Part shown: positions 26,290 through 35,575 of the stretch, piece by piece
Numbering within the stretch: the first letter of the stretch is position 1
How the letters are laid out: the number at the start of each line of letters is the position of its first letter
Origin: Bacteroidales bacterium
GTDB lineage: Bacteria > Bacteroidota > Bacteroidia > Bacteroidales > Muribaculaceae
Reading direction: 5' to 3'
NCBI GenBank assembly: GCA_003150235.1
Contig: QAMW01000021.1
Span: forward strand, 3,815-67,814
DNA: 64,000 bases
Translations under genes and position numbers: made by a program
Notes under the pieces: model-generated
Database searches by the model: none
The model's input: the letters and a program-made list of their open reading frames with translations, nothing else
Told to the model about the DNA's origin: nothing

Positions 26290-26297
26290 TACATTTG
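26290..26297 (+). promoter_or_regulatory. -7-like element immediately before tilS
   Basis: TACATTTG matches TAnnTTTG but ends only 5 nt before ATG 26303, so a transcript from it would be leaderless or nearly so. No -33 TTG. May be chance. Confidence 0.35.
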
Positions 26298-26302
26298 CCT
26301 CT

Positions 26303-27664
26303 ATGAATGATTTTATCGGAAAAGTAAGCGGCTGTATAGAACGCAACAGACTCCTTCCTCATGCCTCAAAAGTGATTGTGGCACTGAGCGGGGGTGCCGA
26401 CTCGGTAGCCCTTCTTGTCGTGCTTCATGAATCGGGATATGACTGTATCGCCGCCCACTGCGACTTTCATCTTCGCGGCGAAGAGTCGGAGCGTGACCGC
26501 TGCTATGCCGAATCGGTCGCATCGCAATACGCATCGCAATACCGGGAGACGCATTTCGACGTGAACACTTACAAGAAAGAGCATGGTGTATCGACCGAGA
26601 TGGCTTGCCGCGACCTGCGCTACGAATGGTTTCGCAAGCTTTCGGAAGAATACGGCGGAATACCGGTGGCAATCGCCCATCATCACGACGACAATATCGA
26701 GACTCTCCTGCTAAATCTTCTCCGGGGCACCGGAATCACCGGGCTTACAGGCATGAAGTACCGCAACGGCATCTTTATCCGTCCCATGCTTGACTGCAGA
26801 AGAAAGGAAGTCGAGGCTTTCCTTTCCGATAAAAAGATTCCGTATGTGACCGACAGCACAAACCTTATAAGCGACGTGAAGCGCAACAAGCTCCGCAATA
26901 TCATACTGCCGGAGCTTCGCCGGGAATTTTCCGATGCCGACAAAGGGCTCGCCACGACACTGCACAATCTCCGCGACACCGCCACGCTATTTGACACGCT
27001 TGTCAACGATGCCGCATCACGCTTCATAAACGGCAACAGAATCAGCATTGCCCGACTTGCAGGTGAATTTCCACAAGCCCCGGCACTCCTTTTTGAAATG
27101 CTGAAACCATACGGGTTTAACGCCACTCATGTAAATGACATGATGGAAGCCGTCAACTCACTGACAGCTTCCGGAAAACAGTTTTTCTCCTCGACCCATC
27201 GTGCCACCCTCAACCGTGGAGAGCTGATTATAGGAGAAAACAGAATGCATCCTGACACAAAACTGACAATCGACCCGGCGGATTCAATCTCTCTCCCTGA
27301 ATGGCTGACAGCGGAATGGATTACCCCCGACCACTTCAAGCCCGACCGCACCGGCAACACTTTGTATCTCGACTCATCGGCACTCGAAGGGTCACCTGTG
27401 TTTACGCTGCGCCACCGGAAGGAAGGTGACAGAATCGCACCTTTCGGCATGAAAGGCTCACGACTTGTAAGTGACATATTTTCCGACGCCAAGCTTCCGG
27501 TTAATGAAAAGAACACCGTATGGCTGCTGACGCGTGACGACACTATACTCTGGATTGCCGGAATGCGTGCGTCGCGTCACTTCGCAGTTACCCCATCGAC
27601 ACAACGCATCCTCGCCCTGCGCTACCATCCCCTCAAAGACACAGAAAACTTTTGGGGAAAGTAA
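26303..27664 (+). CDS. tilS: tRNA(Ile)-lysidine synthetase
   Basis: 453 aa. PP-loop SGGADSVALLV at about 29-39, HHHDDNIETLLLNLLRGTGI and MKYRNGIFIRPMLDC as in TilS; the C-terminal TilS domain carries RKEGDRIAPFGMKGSRLVSD. It changes C34 to lysidine in the CAU anticodon so that tRNA reads AUA; essential in most bacteria. The next in-frame start would cut into the domain, so ATG 26303 is kept despite the close promoter-like box. Confidence 0.95.
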   Translation: MNDFIGKVSGCIERNRLLPHASKVIVALSGGADSVALLVVLHESGYDCIAAHCDFHLRGEESERDRCYAESVASQYASQYRETHFDVNTYKKEHGVSTEMACRDLRYEWFRKLSEEYGGIPVAIAHHHDDNIETLLLNLLRGTGITGLTGMKYRNGIFIRPMLDCRRKEVEAFLSDKKIPYVTDSTNLISDVKRNKLRNIILPELRREFSDADKGLATTLHNLRDTATLFDTLVNDAASRFINGNRISIARLAGEFPQAPALLFEMLKPYGFNATHVNDMMEAVNSLTASGKQFFSSTHRATLNRGELIIGENRMHPDTKLTIDPADSISLPEWLTAEWITPDHFKPDRTGNTLYLDSSALEGSPVFTLRHRKEGDRIAPFGMKGSRLVSDIFSDAKLPVNEKNTVWLLTRDDTILWIAGMRASRHFAVTPSTQRILALRYHPLKDTENFWGK

Positions 27665-27687
27665 TGTGTTTAGACTCAGAAAAGTAT

Positions 27688-27695
27688 TATATTTG
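27688..27695 (+). promoter_or_regulatory. -7 element of the acyl-CoA ligase-glucosaminidase operon
   Basis: TATATTTG exact TAnnTTTG match, 26 nt before ATG 27722. Confidence 0.55.
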
Positions 27696-27721
27696 TCATC
27701 TTAAATCATTCGACTACAAAT

Positions 27722-29377
27722 ATGCATAAAAGCCTGATTCAGTATATACAGGATTCAATCCGCAATAATTGGGAAAATCTCGCACTCACCGATTTCAACG
27801 GTGTATCATATCAGTACCGCGACATCGCGCGCAAAGTTGCAAAATTACACCTGCTTTATGAACATGCAGGCATAAAGCGCGGCGACAAGATAGCGCTATG
27901 CGGTAAAAACTCGTCACAATGGGCTGTAGCGTTTCTCGCGACAATGACCTACGGAGCGGTGGCAGTACCCATACTCCATGAGTTCAAGCCCGACAATATA
28001 CATCATCTCGTGTCACATTGCGACGCAAGACTTTTTTTCACCGATGACGCCATCTGGGAAAATCTTGACCCCGCATCCATGACAAAATTGGAAGGCGTCG
28101 TCAACCTATCCGACTTCTCGCTTCTCATGTCGCGTAACACGCGGCTTAAAGAGGCACGTCAGCGTCTCAACGAGCTTTTCGGCAAAAAATATCCCGAACG
28201 CTTCACACCGGAAGATGTAGTCTATTCCAAGGAGAAAGAAAGCGATGTTGCCGTAATAAACTACACGTCAGGTTCAACCGGCTTCTCGAAGGGAGTCATG
28301 CTCTCGTATGAAAGCCTTTGGAGCAACATACGCTTCTGTATCGACGGCGTGACATTCCTGAAGCCGGGCGACGGGATAGTGTGTATGCTCCCTCTCGCCC
28401 ACATGTACGGATTGATTGTAGAGTTTATCCATCCGTTTGTAAAAGGATGCCATATATATTTCCTCACGCGAGTCCCGTCGCCCAAGATAATACTTGACGC
28501 GTTTGCCACAGTGCGTCCGAAGCTTATAGTCACCGTGCCGCTCATCATCGAGAAGATTGTCAAGACAAAAGTATTCCCGCTTCTTGACAAACCGCTGATG
28601 AAAGTGCTGCTGCATGTACCGTTTATCGACGACAAGCTGCTTGAAAAGATAAAGAAAGGGCTTACCGAGGCATTCGGAGGAAATGTCCGGGAAATCATTA
28701 TCGGCGGGGCGGGTCTCAACAAGGATGTCGAGACATTTTTGCGCCGCATAGGCTTCCCCTACACCGTAGGCTATGGAATGACTGAGTGCGGGCCGCTTGT
28801 GGCATACGCCCCCTGGGATATACAGCGTATGGGGTCATGCGGCAAGATTGTCGACCGTATGGAATGTCGAATAGAATCTCCCGATCCGGAAAACGCCCCC
28901 GGCGAACTATGGGTCAAAGGCGCCAATGTCATGAAAGGATATTTCAAGAATCAGGATGCCACCGATGCCGTGATGAAAGACGGGTGGATGAATACCGGCG
29001 ACCTTTGTACGATGGATAAAGACGGATATATCTACATACGCGGACGAAACAAAAACATGATACTCGGTCCGTCGGGACAGAATATCTATCCCGAGGAAAT
29101 CGAGCAGAAGCTCAACAATATGCCTTACGTAGCCGAATCAATCGTAATCGACGGCGACGGAAAACTCGTGGCACTCATATATCCCGACATGGACCAGGCA
29201 ACTAAAGACGGCATACCTATGGACAACATGGAAAATATCATGAACGAGAATATCAAGACTCTCAACAAGGAGCTTCCGGCATATTCCCAGCTGTCTAAAG
29301 TGAAAATTTACTATCAGGAATTTGAAAAGACTCCGAAGCGCTCCATAAAGCGCTATCTCTACCAACGGGCGAAATGA
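27722..29377 (+). CDS. AMP-dependent acyl-CoA synthetase (long-chain fatty acid ligase type)
   Basis: 551 aa ANL-superfamily enzyme. A3 motif YTSGSTGFSKGV (about residues 182-193), A5 VGYGMTECGPLVAY, A7 MNTGDLCTMDKDGYIYIRGR and terminal Lys region KTPKRSIKRYLY. Activates a carboxylic acid, most likely a medium/long-chain fatty acid, to its AMP ester then CoA thioester. No ACP or NRPS neighbours. Its stop overlaps the next start by 4 nt. Confidence 0.92.
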   Translation: MHKSLIQYIQDSIRNNWENLALTDFNGVSYQYRDIARKVAKLHLLYEHAGIKRGDKIALCGKNSSQWAVAFLATMTYGAVAVPILHEFKPDNIHHLVSHCDARLFFTDDAIWENLDPASMTKLEGVVNLSDFSLLMSRNTRLKEARQRLNELFGKKYPERFTPEDVVYSKEKESDVAVINYTSGSTGFSKGVMLSYESLWSNIRFCIDGVTFLKPGDGIVCMLPLAHMYGLIVEFIHPFVKGCHIYFLTRVPSPKIILDAFATVRPKLIVTVPLIIEKIVKTKVFPLLDKPLMKVLLHVPFIDDKLLEKIKKGLTEAFGGNVREIIIGGAGLNKDVETFLRRIGFPYTVGYGMTECGPLVAYAPWDIQRMGSCGKIVDRMECRIESPDPENAPGELWVKGANVMKGYFKNQDATDAVMKDGWMNTGDLCTMDKDGYIYIRGRNKNMILGPSGQNIYPEEIEQKLNNMPYVAESIVIDGDGKLVALIYPDMDQATKDGIPMDNMENIMNENIKTLNKELPAYSQLSKVKIYYQEFEKTPKRSIKRYLYQRAK

Positions 29378-29979
29378 CACGACATATTGTGGCGATACTT
29401 TTAATATTCATCACTGCGTTCACGTACACACTTAACGCGGCAACCCCGATATGCGGCGACCTCGAAGTAAGCGTCGACAGGATGTATGAATTTGTAAGAA
29501 CCCACAATAAGAGTTTTCCGCGTGAAATCGCCGAGGCTTACTACAATATAGGTAAAAAATATGGTGTGAGAGGTGACATCGCCTTGTGTCAGGCAATCCT
29601 GGAGACAGGATGGTTCCGATTCGCCGATGACACGGCAGTCACCTCCGACCAATATAATTTCTGCGGACTGGGAGTGACTGTCAACAAGGAGCGCGGTCAT
29701 GCTTTTGAGAGCATCGAGGAGGGAGTCACGGCACAGATACAGCACCTCTATGCCTATGGAAGCCGCGATGAACTTCCCGCAGGAGAAACAATAATAGACC
29801 CGAGGTTTTCTTATGTCAGCCGAGGCTCGGCATCGACCTGGGAAGACCTTAACGGGAGATGGGCTGCAAACAAGCATTATTCCGACCGGATACTCAGCCT
29901 TTATTACCGTATGGCACAGCGGACAATAGAGATAATAGAGGTAGACATCCCCGACGAATACTGGGAATCACACGAATAA
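29374..29979 (+). CDS. Exported glucosaminidase-domain (GH73-like) peptidoglycan hydrolase
   Basis: 201 aa. Signal peptide MTRHIVAILLIFITAFTYTL, then a GH73 domain with probable catalytic Glu in CQAILETGWFRF, QYNFCGLGV, and AQIQHLYAYGSRDELPAG. Cleaves between GlcNAc and MurNAc in the wall. Overlaps the ligase gene by 4 nt (ATGA). Confidence 0.88.
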   Translation: MTRHIVAILLIFITAFTYTLNAATPICGDLEVSVDRMYEFVRTHNKSFPREIAEAYYNIGKKYGVRGDIALCQAILETGWFRFADDTAVTSDQYNFCGLGVTVNKERGHAFESIEEGVTAQIQHLYAYGSRDELPAGETIIDPRFSYVSRGSASTWEDLNGRWAANKHYSDRILSLYYRMAQRTIEIIEVDIPDEYWESHE

Positions 29980-29991
29980 CCGACCTAACTT

Positions 29992-30010
29992 TAACGCATC
30001 AGGTGCGTTA
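29992..30010 (+). terminator. Hairpin after the glucosaminidase gene
   Basis: Perfect 7-bp stem TAACGCA/TGCGTTA with loop TCAGG, followed by TATTTATAGTTATT, a loose U-rich tail. Also lies in the leader of the guanine deaminase gene. Confidence 0.5.
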
Positions 30011-30052
30011 TATTTATAGTTATTATTTATATCTGTATAAATTATTGCACTT

Positions 30053-30541
30053 ATGACACATACCGCTATCACACCTGAAGATGAACGATTCATGGATATC
30101 GCCTGCGAACTTGCCGAACATAATGTGAAAAACGGAGGAGGACCGTTTGGCGCCGTAATAGTGCGCGACGGTGAGATAATCGCGACCGGTGTCAACAATG
30201 TCACGCGCACCAACGACCCGACCGCCCACGCGGAGATGAACGCGATACGTAGCGCATGTCATGTGACAAACAATTTCCGTCTTGAAGGATGCGTTGTCTA
30301 CAGTTCCTGCGAACCATGCCCGATGTGTCTCAGTGCGCTCTACTGGGCGGGCGTGAAACGCATATATTATGGCAATACCAAATATGATGCCGACAGAATA
30401 AATTTCAGCGACAGCTTCATCTACAAAGAAATAGACAAGAAGCCTGATGAACGTGCCATACCATGCATCCATGTAGCAAGAAAGAACGCCATCAAGGCAT
30501 TTGAACTCTGGGCGGAAAAGAACGATAAAATCGAGTATTAG
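30053..30541 (+). CDS. guaD: Guanine deaminase (CDA-fold nucleoside deaminase)
   Basis: 162 aa. Zinc motif TAHAEMNAIRSA (His 59, Glu 61) and EPCPMCLSALYWA (Cys 89, Cys 92). The C-terminal FSDSFIYKEIDKKPDERAIP matches the Bacillus-type GuaD pattern rather than TadA. Converts guanine to xanthine. Converges with folK, overlapping 4 bp. Confidence 0.82.
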   Translation: MTHTAITPEDERFMDIACELAEHNVKNGGGPFGAVIVRDGEIIATGVNNVTRTNDPTAHAEMNAIRSACHVTNNFRLEGCVVYSSCEPCPMCLSALYWAGVKRIYYGNTKYDADRINFSDSFIYKEIDKKPDERAIPCIHVARKNAIKAFELWAEKNDKIEY

Positions 30542-30918
30542 ACATCCTTGTCCCTCAGCTGCCTGTAACCGATAGCAAAATACTCGCGCTCAAACTCCAC
30601 GGGACGTAACAGTCTCTCACCGTATTCCACGATATCAATATCGATAGGCACTATACCTGTCAGTTTTGACTCAGGGGTGCGCCCGGCACTTCGTTCATAT
30701 TCTTTCAGCATGACGTTAAGCGTATCGGCATCAATCGCTGTCGTCCCTTCGGCAACACAATTAAAATAAGCCGGGTATCGTCCGCTGTATTCAGGAGTCT
30801 CATATACGCAGGAGAATCTCGCGCCGACAATCACAGTCGCCAGCCATTTCATAGCCCCCGCCATGCGTTCTTCTCGGTCAGGAGCATTGCTGCCGAGGCT
30901 TACAATCACGGTTGTCAT
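30538..30918 (-). CDS. folK: 2-amino-4-hydroxy-6-hydroxymethyldihydropteridine diphosphokinase
   Basis: 126 aa HPPK, shorter than the 155-160 aa of E. coli FolK but with the core intact: VSLGSNAPDREERM, YETPEYSG, YFNCVAEG, and active-site PIDIDIVEYG at 91-100. Folate synthesis step making the pterin diphosphate. Its start overlaps the tex stop by 4 nt. The short C-terminus after RQLRDKDV is a mild oddity. Confidence 0.88.
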   Translation of the reverse strand: MTTVIVSLGSNAPDREERMAGAMKWLATVIVGARFSCVYETPEYSGRYPAYFNCVAEGTTAIDADTLNVMLKEYERSAGRTPESKLTGIVPIDIDIVEYGERLLRPVEFEREYFAIGYRQLRDKDV

Positions 30919-33056
30919 CCCTGCGGAATGCCTTTCATGGTTAATGCTATGCGACCACGCTCATAATCAATGTCAATAACCTTGACGCGTACATGCTGAT
31001 GGAGCGAAACGACCTCGGCAGGATTGGATACAAAACGGTCACAAAGCTGCGAAATGTGTACGAGCCCGTTTTCATGCAGTCCGAGGTCGACAAAGCACCC
31101 GAATGCAGTGATGTTGTTAACGATACCGTTGAGTTCCATGCCTATCGAGAGGTCCTTGATATCGCGCACCTTGTCGTCAAACTCCATCACTTCCACCGTT
31201 GCACGCGGGTCTCTTCCAGGTTTTTCAAGTTCAAGCACAATATCGGTCAACGTGGGAAGCCCGACATTCTTGTCCACATAGGGAGTGAGGTCAAGCTCGT
31301 TCAGCAACTTCGGATTTTTGACGAGATTGTCAACCGTGCAACGATTGTCGGATGCTATGCGTCCGATAAGTTCATAACGCTCCGGATGCACCGCCGTATT
31401 GTCAAGGATATTCTCCCCTCCGGGTATCCTGAGGAATCCGGCACATTGCTGGTAAGCCTTCTCCCCCATTCGCGGCACATCAAGCAAATCTTCGCGACGT
31501 TTGAAATCGCCATGTTCGGCACGATAAGCGACTATATTTGAAGCAAGCGACGGACCGATACCCGACACATAGGAAAGCAACTCTTTCGAGGCTGTATTTA
31601 CATTTACCCCGACCGAATTTACACAACTCTCCACGGTATAGTTGAGAGCCTCCTTCAGCTTTGTCTGGTCGACATCGTGCTGATACTGTCCTACCCCGAT
31701 AGATTTAGGCTCGATTTTCACCAATTCGGCAAGAGGATCTATGAGCCTGCGCCCGATTGAAACAGCCCCGCGTACCGTGACATCATAGTCGGGGAATTCA
31801 TCGCGCGCTATCTTAGAGGCGGAGTAGACCGACGCACCATTCTCACTAACCACAAACACCTGTATTTTCCGTGGATAGCGTATAGATGACAGAAAGTTTT
31901 CAGTCTCCCGACTTGCCGTACCGTTACCGACAGCAATGGCATCTATACGGTAGGACTCCACCAGACGGCTCACTTTAAATGCCGAACCGTGGAAATCATT
32001 CTGCGGTGGATTGGGATATATGACCTCAGTGTGAAGAAGATTGCCCTGTTCGTCAAGGCACACCACCTTACATCCGGTACGGAATCCCGGGTCAATGGCA
32101 AGCACACGCTTGTGACCCAACGGCGGAGCAAGAAGCAACTGGCGCACATTGTCGGCAAACATGGCAATCGCGCCGTCGTCAGCCTTCGCCTTTGACAACG
32201 CGAGTACTTCAGTCTCTATCGACGGGCGTATAAGTCGTCGATAGCTGTCTTTTACGGTTGACTTTATAATTGCGGCAACCTCCTCGCTCGCTCCCGGTTT
32301 TACAAAAAGGCGCGACAGGCGGTCAATCATCTCCTCATCATCAATAGAGACATTCATCTTCAGGAATCCTTCCGCCTCTCCACGCATCACGGCAAGCAGA
32401 CGATGGGAGGTGACCATACGCAGCGGACTGCTGAAATCGAAATAGTTCTTGTAATTGCTGCCCTCGGTTTCCTTTCCGGCGACAACCTTAGCCGACACAA
32501 CGGCATTGCGCTGGTAACGCGACCTCACTATGGAGCGCGCCTTCTCACTCTCGCTCATCCACTCGGCAATTATATCTTGCGCACCTGCCACCGCTTCCTT
32601 TTCATCGGCAACCTCTCCTTTGACAAACTTCTTCGCAGCCTTCGCCACACTGTCGAGATTCTGCGCCATTATCATGCGGGCAAGCGGCTCAAGCCCTTTT
32701 TCTGCCGCCATCACCGCACGTGTACGCCGATGAGGTTTATAAGGGAGATACAAGTCCTCAAGCACCGACGGGTCAAGTGTCTCTTCAATCTTCTTCTGCA
32801 ACTCCGGAGTAAGCTTTTCCTGCTCTTTTATCGTGGCGAGTATCACCTCTTTTCTCTTCATGAGCGCCGACAATGCCTCATAACGGAGTTGAATATTATG
32901 TATAGCCACTTCATCAAGACCACCTGTAGCCTCCTTGCGGTAGCGGCTTATAAAAGGTATTGTGGCTCCGTCGTCAAGAAGTTTTACTGTTGCCGAGACC
33001 TGCTTGCGGAGCACACTCATCTCTCCGGCTATAATAGAAAAAAGCTCACTGCTCAT
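30915..33056 (-). CDS. tex: Tex family S1 RNA-binding transcription accessory protein
   Basis: 713 aa. Tex N-terminal helical region (PFISRYRKEATGGLDEVAIH), YqgF/RNase H-like fold (RVLAIDPGFRTGCKVVCLDE), helix-hairpin-helix (NTASKELLSYVSGIGPSLAS), and C-terminal S1 domain (LNGIVNNITAFGCFVDLGLH) ending at about 710. Binds nucleic acid and promotes transcription/termination balance. Middle gene of metallophosphoesterase-tex-folK. Confidence 0.96.
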   Translation of the reverse strand: MSSELFSIIAGEMSVLRKQVSATVKLLDDGATIPFISRYRKEATGGLDEVAIHNIQLRYEALSALMKRKEVILATIKEQEKLTPELQKKIEETLDPSVLEDLYLPYKPHRRTRAVMAAEKGLEPLARMIMAQNLDSVAKAAKKFVKGEVADEKEAVAGAQDIIAEWMSESEKARSIVRSRYQRNAVVSAKVVAGKETEGSNYKNYFDFSSPLRMVTSHRLLAVMRGEAEGFLKMNVSIDDEEMIDRLSRLFVKPGASEEVAAIIKSTVKDSYRRLIRPSIETEVLALSKAKADDGAIAMFADNVRQLLLAPPLGHKRVLAIDPGFRTGCKVVCLDEQGNLLHTEVIYPNPPQNDFHGSAFKVSRLVESYRIDAIAVGNGTASRETENFLSSIRYPRKIQVFVVSENGASVYSASKIARDEFPDYDVTVRGAVSIGRRLIDPLAELVKIEPKSIGVGQYQHDVDQTKLKEALNYTVESCVNSVGVNVNTASKELLSYVSGIGPSLASNIVAYRAEHGDFKRREDLLDVPRMGEKAYQQCAGFLRIPGGENILDNTAVHPERYELIGRIASDNRCTVDNLVKNPKLLNELDLTPYVDKNVGLPTLTDIVLELEKPGRDPRATVEVMEFDDKVRDIKDLSIGMELNGIVNNITAFGCFVDLGLHENGLVHISQLCDRFVSNPAEVVSLHQHVRVKVIDIDYERGRIALTMKGIPQG

Positions 33057-33087
33057 GTTTTATGAAGAAGATAATATGTATATGTTT

Positions 33088-34281
33088 TTATTTATGCGTC
33101 TTTTTCAGGGTTATGACCGTAATTTCAGGTGTCGCGCCTATACGCGCAGGGATGGCGACTGTGCCAATCCCGATATTGACATAAAGTTTATGCCGTAGCG
33201 TACTGTCATTGTATTCACCGCCCCATGTAGGATAACGCCAAGCCGCAGGTGATACACCGGCAACCTCCATCTGCATGGCATGGGTGTGACCCGACAGAGT
33301 AAGCCCGATATTTACAGTATCATTATCAGCGATTTTCTCTACCCAATGGGCTGGATTATGGCTAAGGAGCAGTTTGAATGTGCTGTCGCTTTGCTGCGGA
33401 TATGCCAGGTCGAGGTCGCCATATACCGTGAAGGGAGGGTCACCCCAATTCTCAACGCCAACCACAGCTATCGAATCACCGTCGCGGCGTATAAATTCAG
33501 TCTCGTTATTAAGCATGCGCCATCCCATTTTTTTCTGCAGACGGCACATTAAGTTCATATTGTCCTGCTTTGCAGCATCGCTCTCCCACGTACTGTAATC
33601 ACCATAATCATGATTACCCAGGATAGAATATACCCCGTCCGGTGCATCAAGGCGTGAGAGAACGCCGGTAAAAGGCAACAGCTCGTCAGTGCGGCGATTC
33701 ACGATATCGCCTGTAAACATTATGGCATCGGCACCCTGATTATTAATCACGTCGACAACCTCACTGACAAAGGTTGTATCAGTGCCATAGGTTCCTACGT
33801 GAAAATCGGAAAATTGCGCTATGCGGTATCCGTCAAACTGCTCCGGAAGATTGTCAAACTCAGCCTCAACATAATTTATTTGCACAGACGTGCGGTTAAT
33901 GAGAGCCGCCCACCACATAACGGCAAAGACAACCAACGCGACAACCGCGCCGGTGATTGACGCCCACCTCCATCTCCTGCCGTGCCAAAGCCTCGGCAGA
34001 TAATCGATAAAACTTATGAGGCAGAAAAAATATTTGGGTATATAAATCGAGAAATAAGCATACAACATCCACATTATACACACCAGCATCCCGTCGCTGC
34101 CGCTACGTCTGGGCAAACATACCGTCACTATCAAAAACAGGAGGCAAAGAAGCGAACTCCACGCGTATGCCACGCCCCAGAAACGACGCCGCGCCACGGC
34201 AGTTATACGACGCCAGATATAATAGTCAACAAACACGTTGACTATCATAAGTATAATCATAATCAATAACGGCAACCTCAT
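33088..34281 (-). CDS. Membrane-anchored metallophosphoesterase (YkuE/YaeI-like)
   Basis: 397 aa. Four N-terminal membrane helices (residues 1-130) then a calcineurin-like domain with all metal motifs: FSDFHVG, FTGDIVNRR, LGNHDYG, LLSHNPAHW, LSGHTHAMQ. Related proteins are dinuclear metal phosphodiesterases, some acting on UDP-sugars or lipids. The natural substrate cannot be told. 31 nt upstream of tex on the same strand, so probably co-transcribed. Confidence 0.9.
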   Translation of the reverse strand: MRLPLLIMIILMIVNVFVDYYIWRRITAVARRRFWGVAYAWSSLLCLLFLIVTVCLPRRSGSDGMLVCIMWMLYAYFSIYIPKYFFCLISFIDYLPRLWHGRRWRWASITGAVVALVVFAVMWWAALINRTSVQINYVEAEFDNLPEQFDGYRIAQFSDFHVGTYGTDTTFVSEVVDVINNQGADAIMFTGDIVNRRTDELLPFTGVLSRLDAPDGVYSILGNHDYGDYSTWESDAAKQDNMNLMCRLQKKMGWRMLNNETEFIRRDGDSIAVVGVENWGDPPFTVYGDLDLAYPQQSDSTFKLLLSHNPAHWVEKIADNDTVNIGLTLSGHTHAMQMEVAGVSPAAWRYPTWGGEYNDSTLRHKLYVNIGIGTVAIPARIGATPEITVITLKKTHK

Positions 34282-34313
34282 AGTGTCATATCATCCAAAG
34301 AATGTCAGGTCTC

Positions 34314-35501
34314 TCACTTACCGACCGTATCAGGTCCGCAAGATTCAGCATAAATCTTGTTTTTTAGCGGATTTGCATACATTGTAAGCATCATTTCGTA
34401 TAAGAAACCATTATCCTCCTCGGTTAGTTCAGGCACATCGACTTTTTCAAGTTGCGATTTGATGTAACGCTCAAACTCGTGTTCTTCTTCAGGCGTGTAC
34501 TTGTCGGCAAACTGCTTTGTATGGCAAAGTTTATCGAAAGCGATATAATTTATGGGGAAAATCATGTAGCCTGAATGAATCTGACAGTCGACAATATGAC
34601 ACACATCACGCGCCACTTGACTCTTGTCGGCATCATCCGGAATCGCATCAATCATGGGATTCACCGGACTGCCTACGGAGAAATGCACCCTGCCCTTCGG
34701 CTGGAGAAGTCCGGTCTCCATCGCAAACAGGTCGTCGCGCTGAGTCTTCTTGAATTCCGGGTCGTTGCGACGCAACAGGAACTCACGCGCCTTAAGATAG
34801 TCGTTAGGGTCATACTCGTAGGAGATAGACACCGGAAGAAGATTGATTTCCTTGAGATTATCACGGAATTCACCATCACCGGCAAGACCGAGCATCTTTA
34901 TCAATGAATCCTGCGCGAGGTCGCTCGAGTCTTTGCTCCTGCCCTGACGTTCGGCAATCCACACTGACTGCTTTTCCTCGCCTACGGTATAATGAATGTA
35001 TCCCGACAGTTCCTTTGCCGCCTCAAGTGCTTTCACCTTGGGAAGGTCGCGCTTCACGATAAAGCTCTTATTAAGTCTCACCAAATCGCTTATCCACTCA
35101 TAAATCAGCAGGTTATTACCAATCGCCACCTGAGTTGTAGGATAACCGGCACGTAAGAAACATAGATTCAGAAATGACGTATCGAGCACTATATCACGGT
35201 GATTGGTGATAAATGTATAAGCCTTATCCTTATCTATATGTTCTATCCCGTCGATGGTCAGTCCCGAAGTGGTCTTATCGGCAAGCATCTCAAGGAATGG
35301 CCACATTATCTTATGCTGGAATGTATCTTTATCCTGTACCTGAAGGAGATTGTCACACAATTCCTTGAAATCAACCTGGGGTAACACCCATTTTACGGCA
35401 TGTTCAAATCCCGGCTCCTTGACAAGATGCTGCATCTTCTCGTGAAACATACTGTCGGGATATGGAGCTATGTCCTCAAATGGTTTTGGATCCTGTATCA
35501 T
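34314..35501 (-). CDS. 1-acyl-glycerol-3-phosphate acyltransferase family (PlsC-like) protein
   Basis: 395 aa. Acyltransferase motif I FITNHRDIVLD (about residue 98 on), later FIVKRDLPK, SVWIAERQGRSKDSSD and LLPVSISYEYDP. It is longer than classical PlsC, with an extra C-terminal region. Acylates a glycerophosphate or ornithine-type lipid head; exact substrate open. ATG 35501 is chosen, since upstream TTG 35534 lacks support and the -7 box at 35568 gives a 60-nt leader. Confidence 0.82.
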   Translation of the reverse strand: MIQDPKPFEDIAPYPDSMFHEKMQHLVKEPGFEHAVKWVLPQVDFKELCDNLLQVQDKDTFQHKIMWPFLEMLADKTTSGLTIDGIEHIDKDKAYTFITNHRDIVLDTSFLNLCFLRAGYPTTQVAIGNNLLIYEWISDLVRLNKSFIVKRDLPKVKALEAAKELSGYIHYTVGEEKQSVWIAERQGRSKDSSDLAQDSLIKMLGLAGDGEFRDNLKEINLLPVSISYEYDPNDYLKAREFLLRRNDPEFKKTQRDDLFAMETGLLQPKGRVHFSVGSPVNPMIDAIPDDADKSQVARDVCHIVDCQIHSGYMIFPINYIAFDKLCHTKQFADKYTPEEEHEFERYIKSQLEKVDVPELTEEDNGFLYEMMLTMYANPLKNKIYAESCGPDTVGK

Positions 35502-35567
35502 AACTATATTATTTTTTCTGTTTTTCTGAGTCAATAATTAAATTCAATAGGTTAATCAACCTCAGCG

Positions 35568-35575
35568 CAAATCTA
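35568..35575 (-). promoter_or_regulatory. -7 element of the acyltransferase gene, inside the rluD stop region
   Basis: Minus strand TAGATTTG, exact TAnnTTTG, overlapping the last codons of the upstream rluD gene. No -33 TTG at 19-21 nt. Confidence 0.5.
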
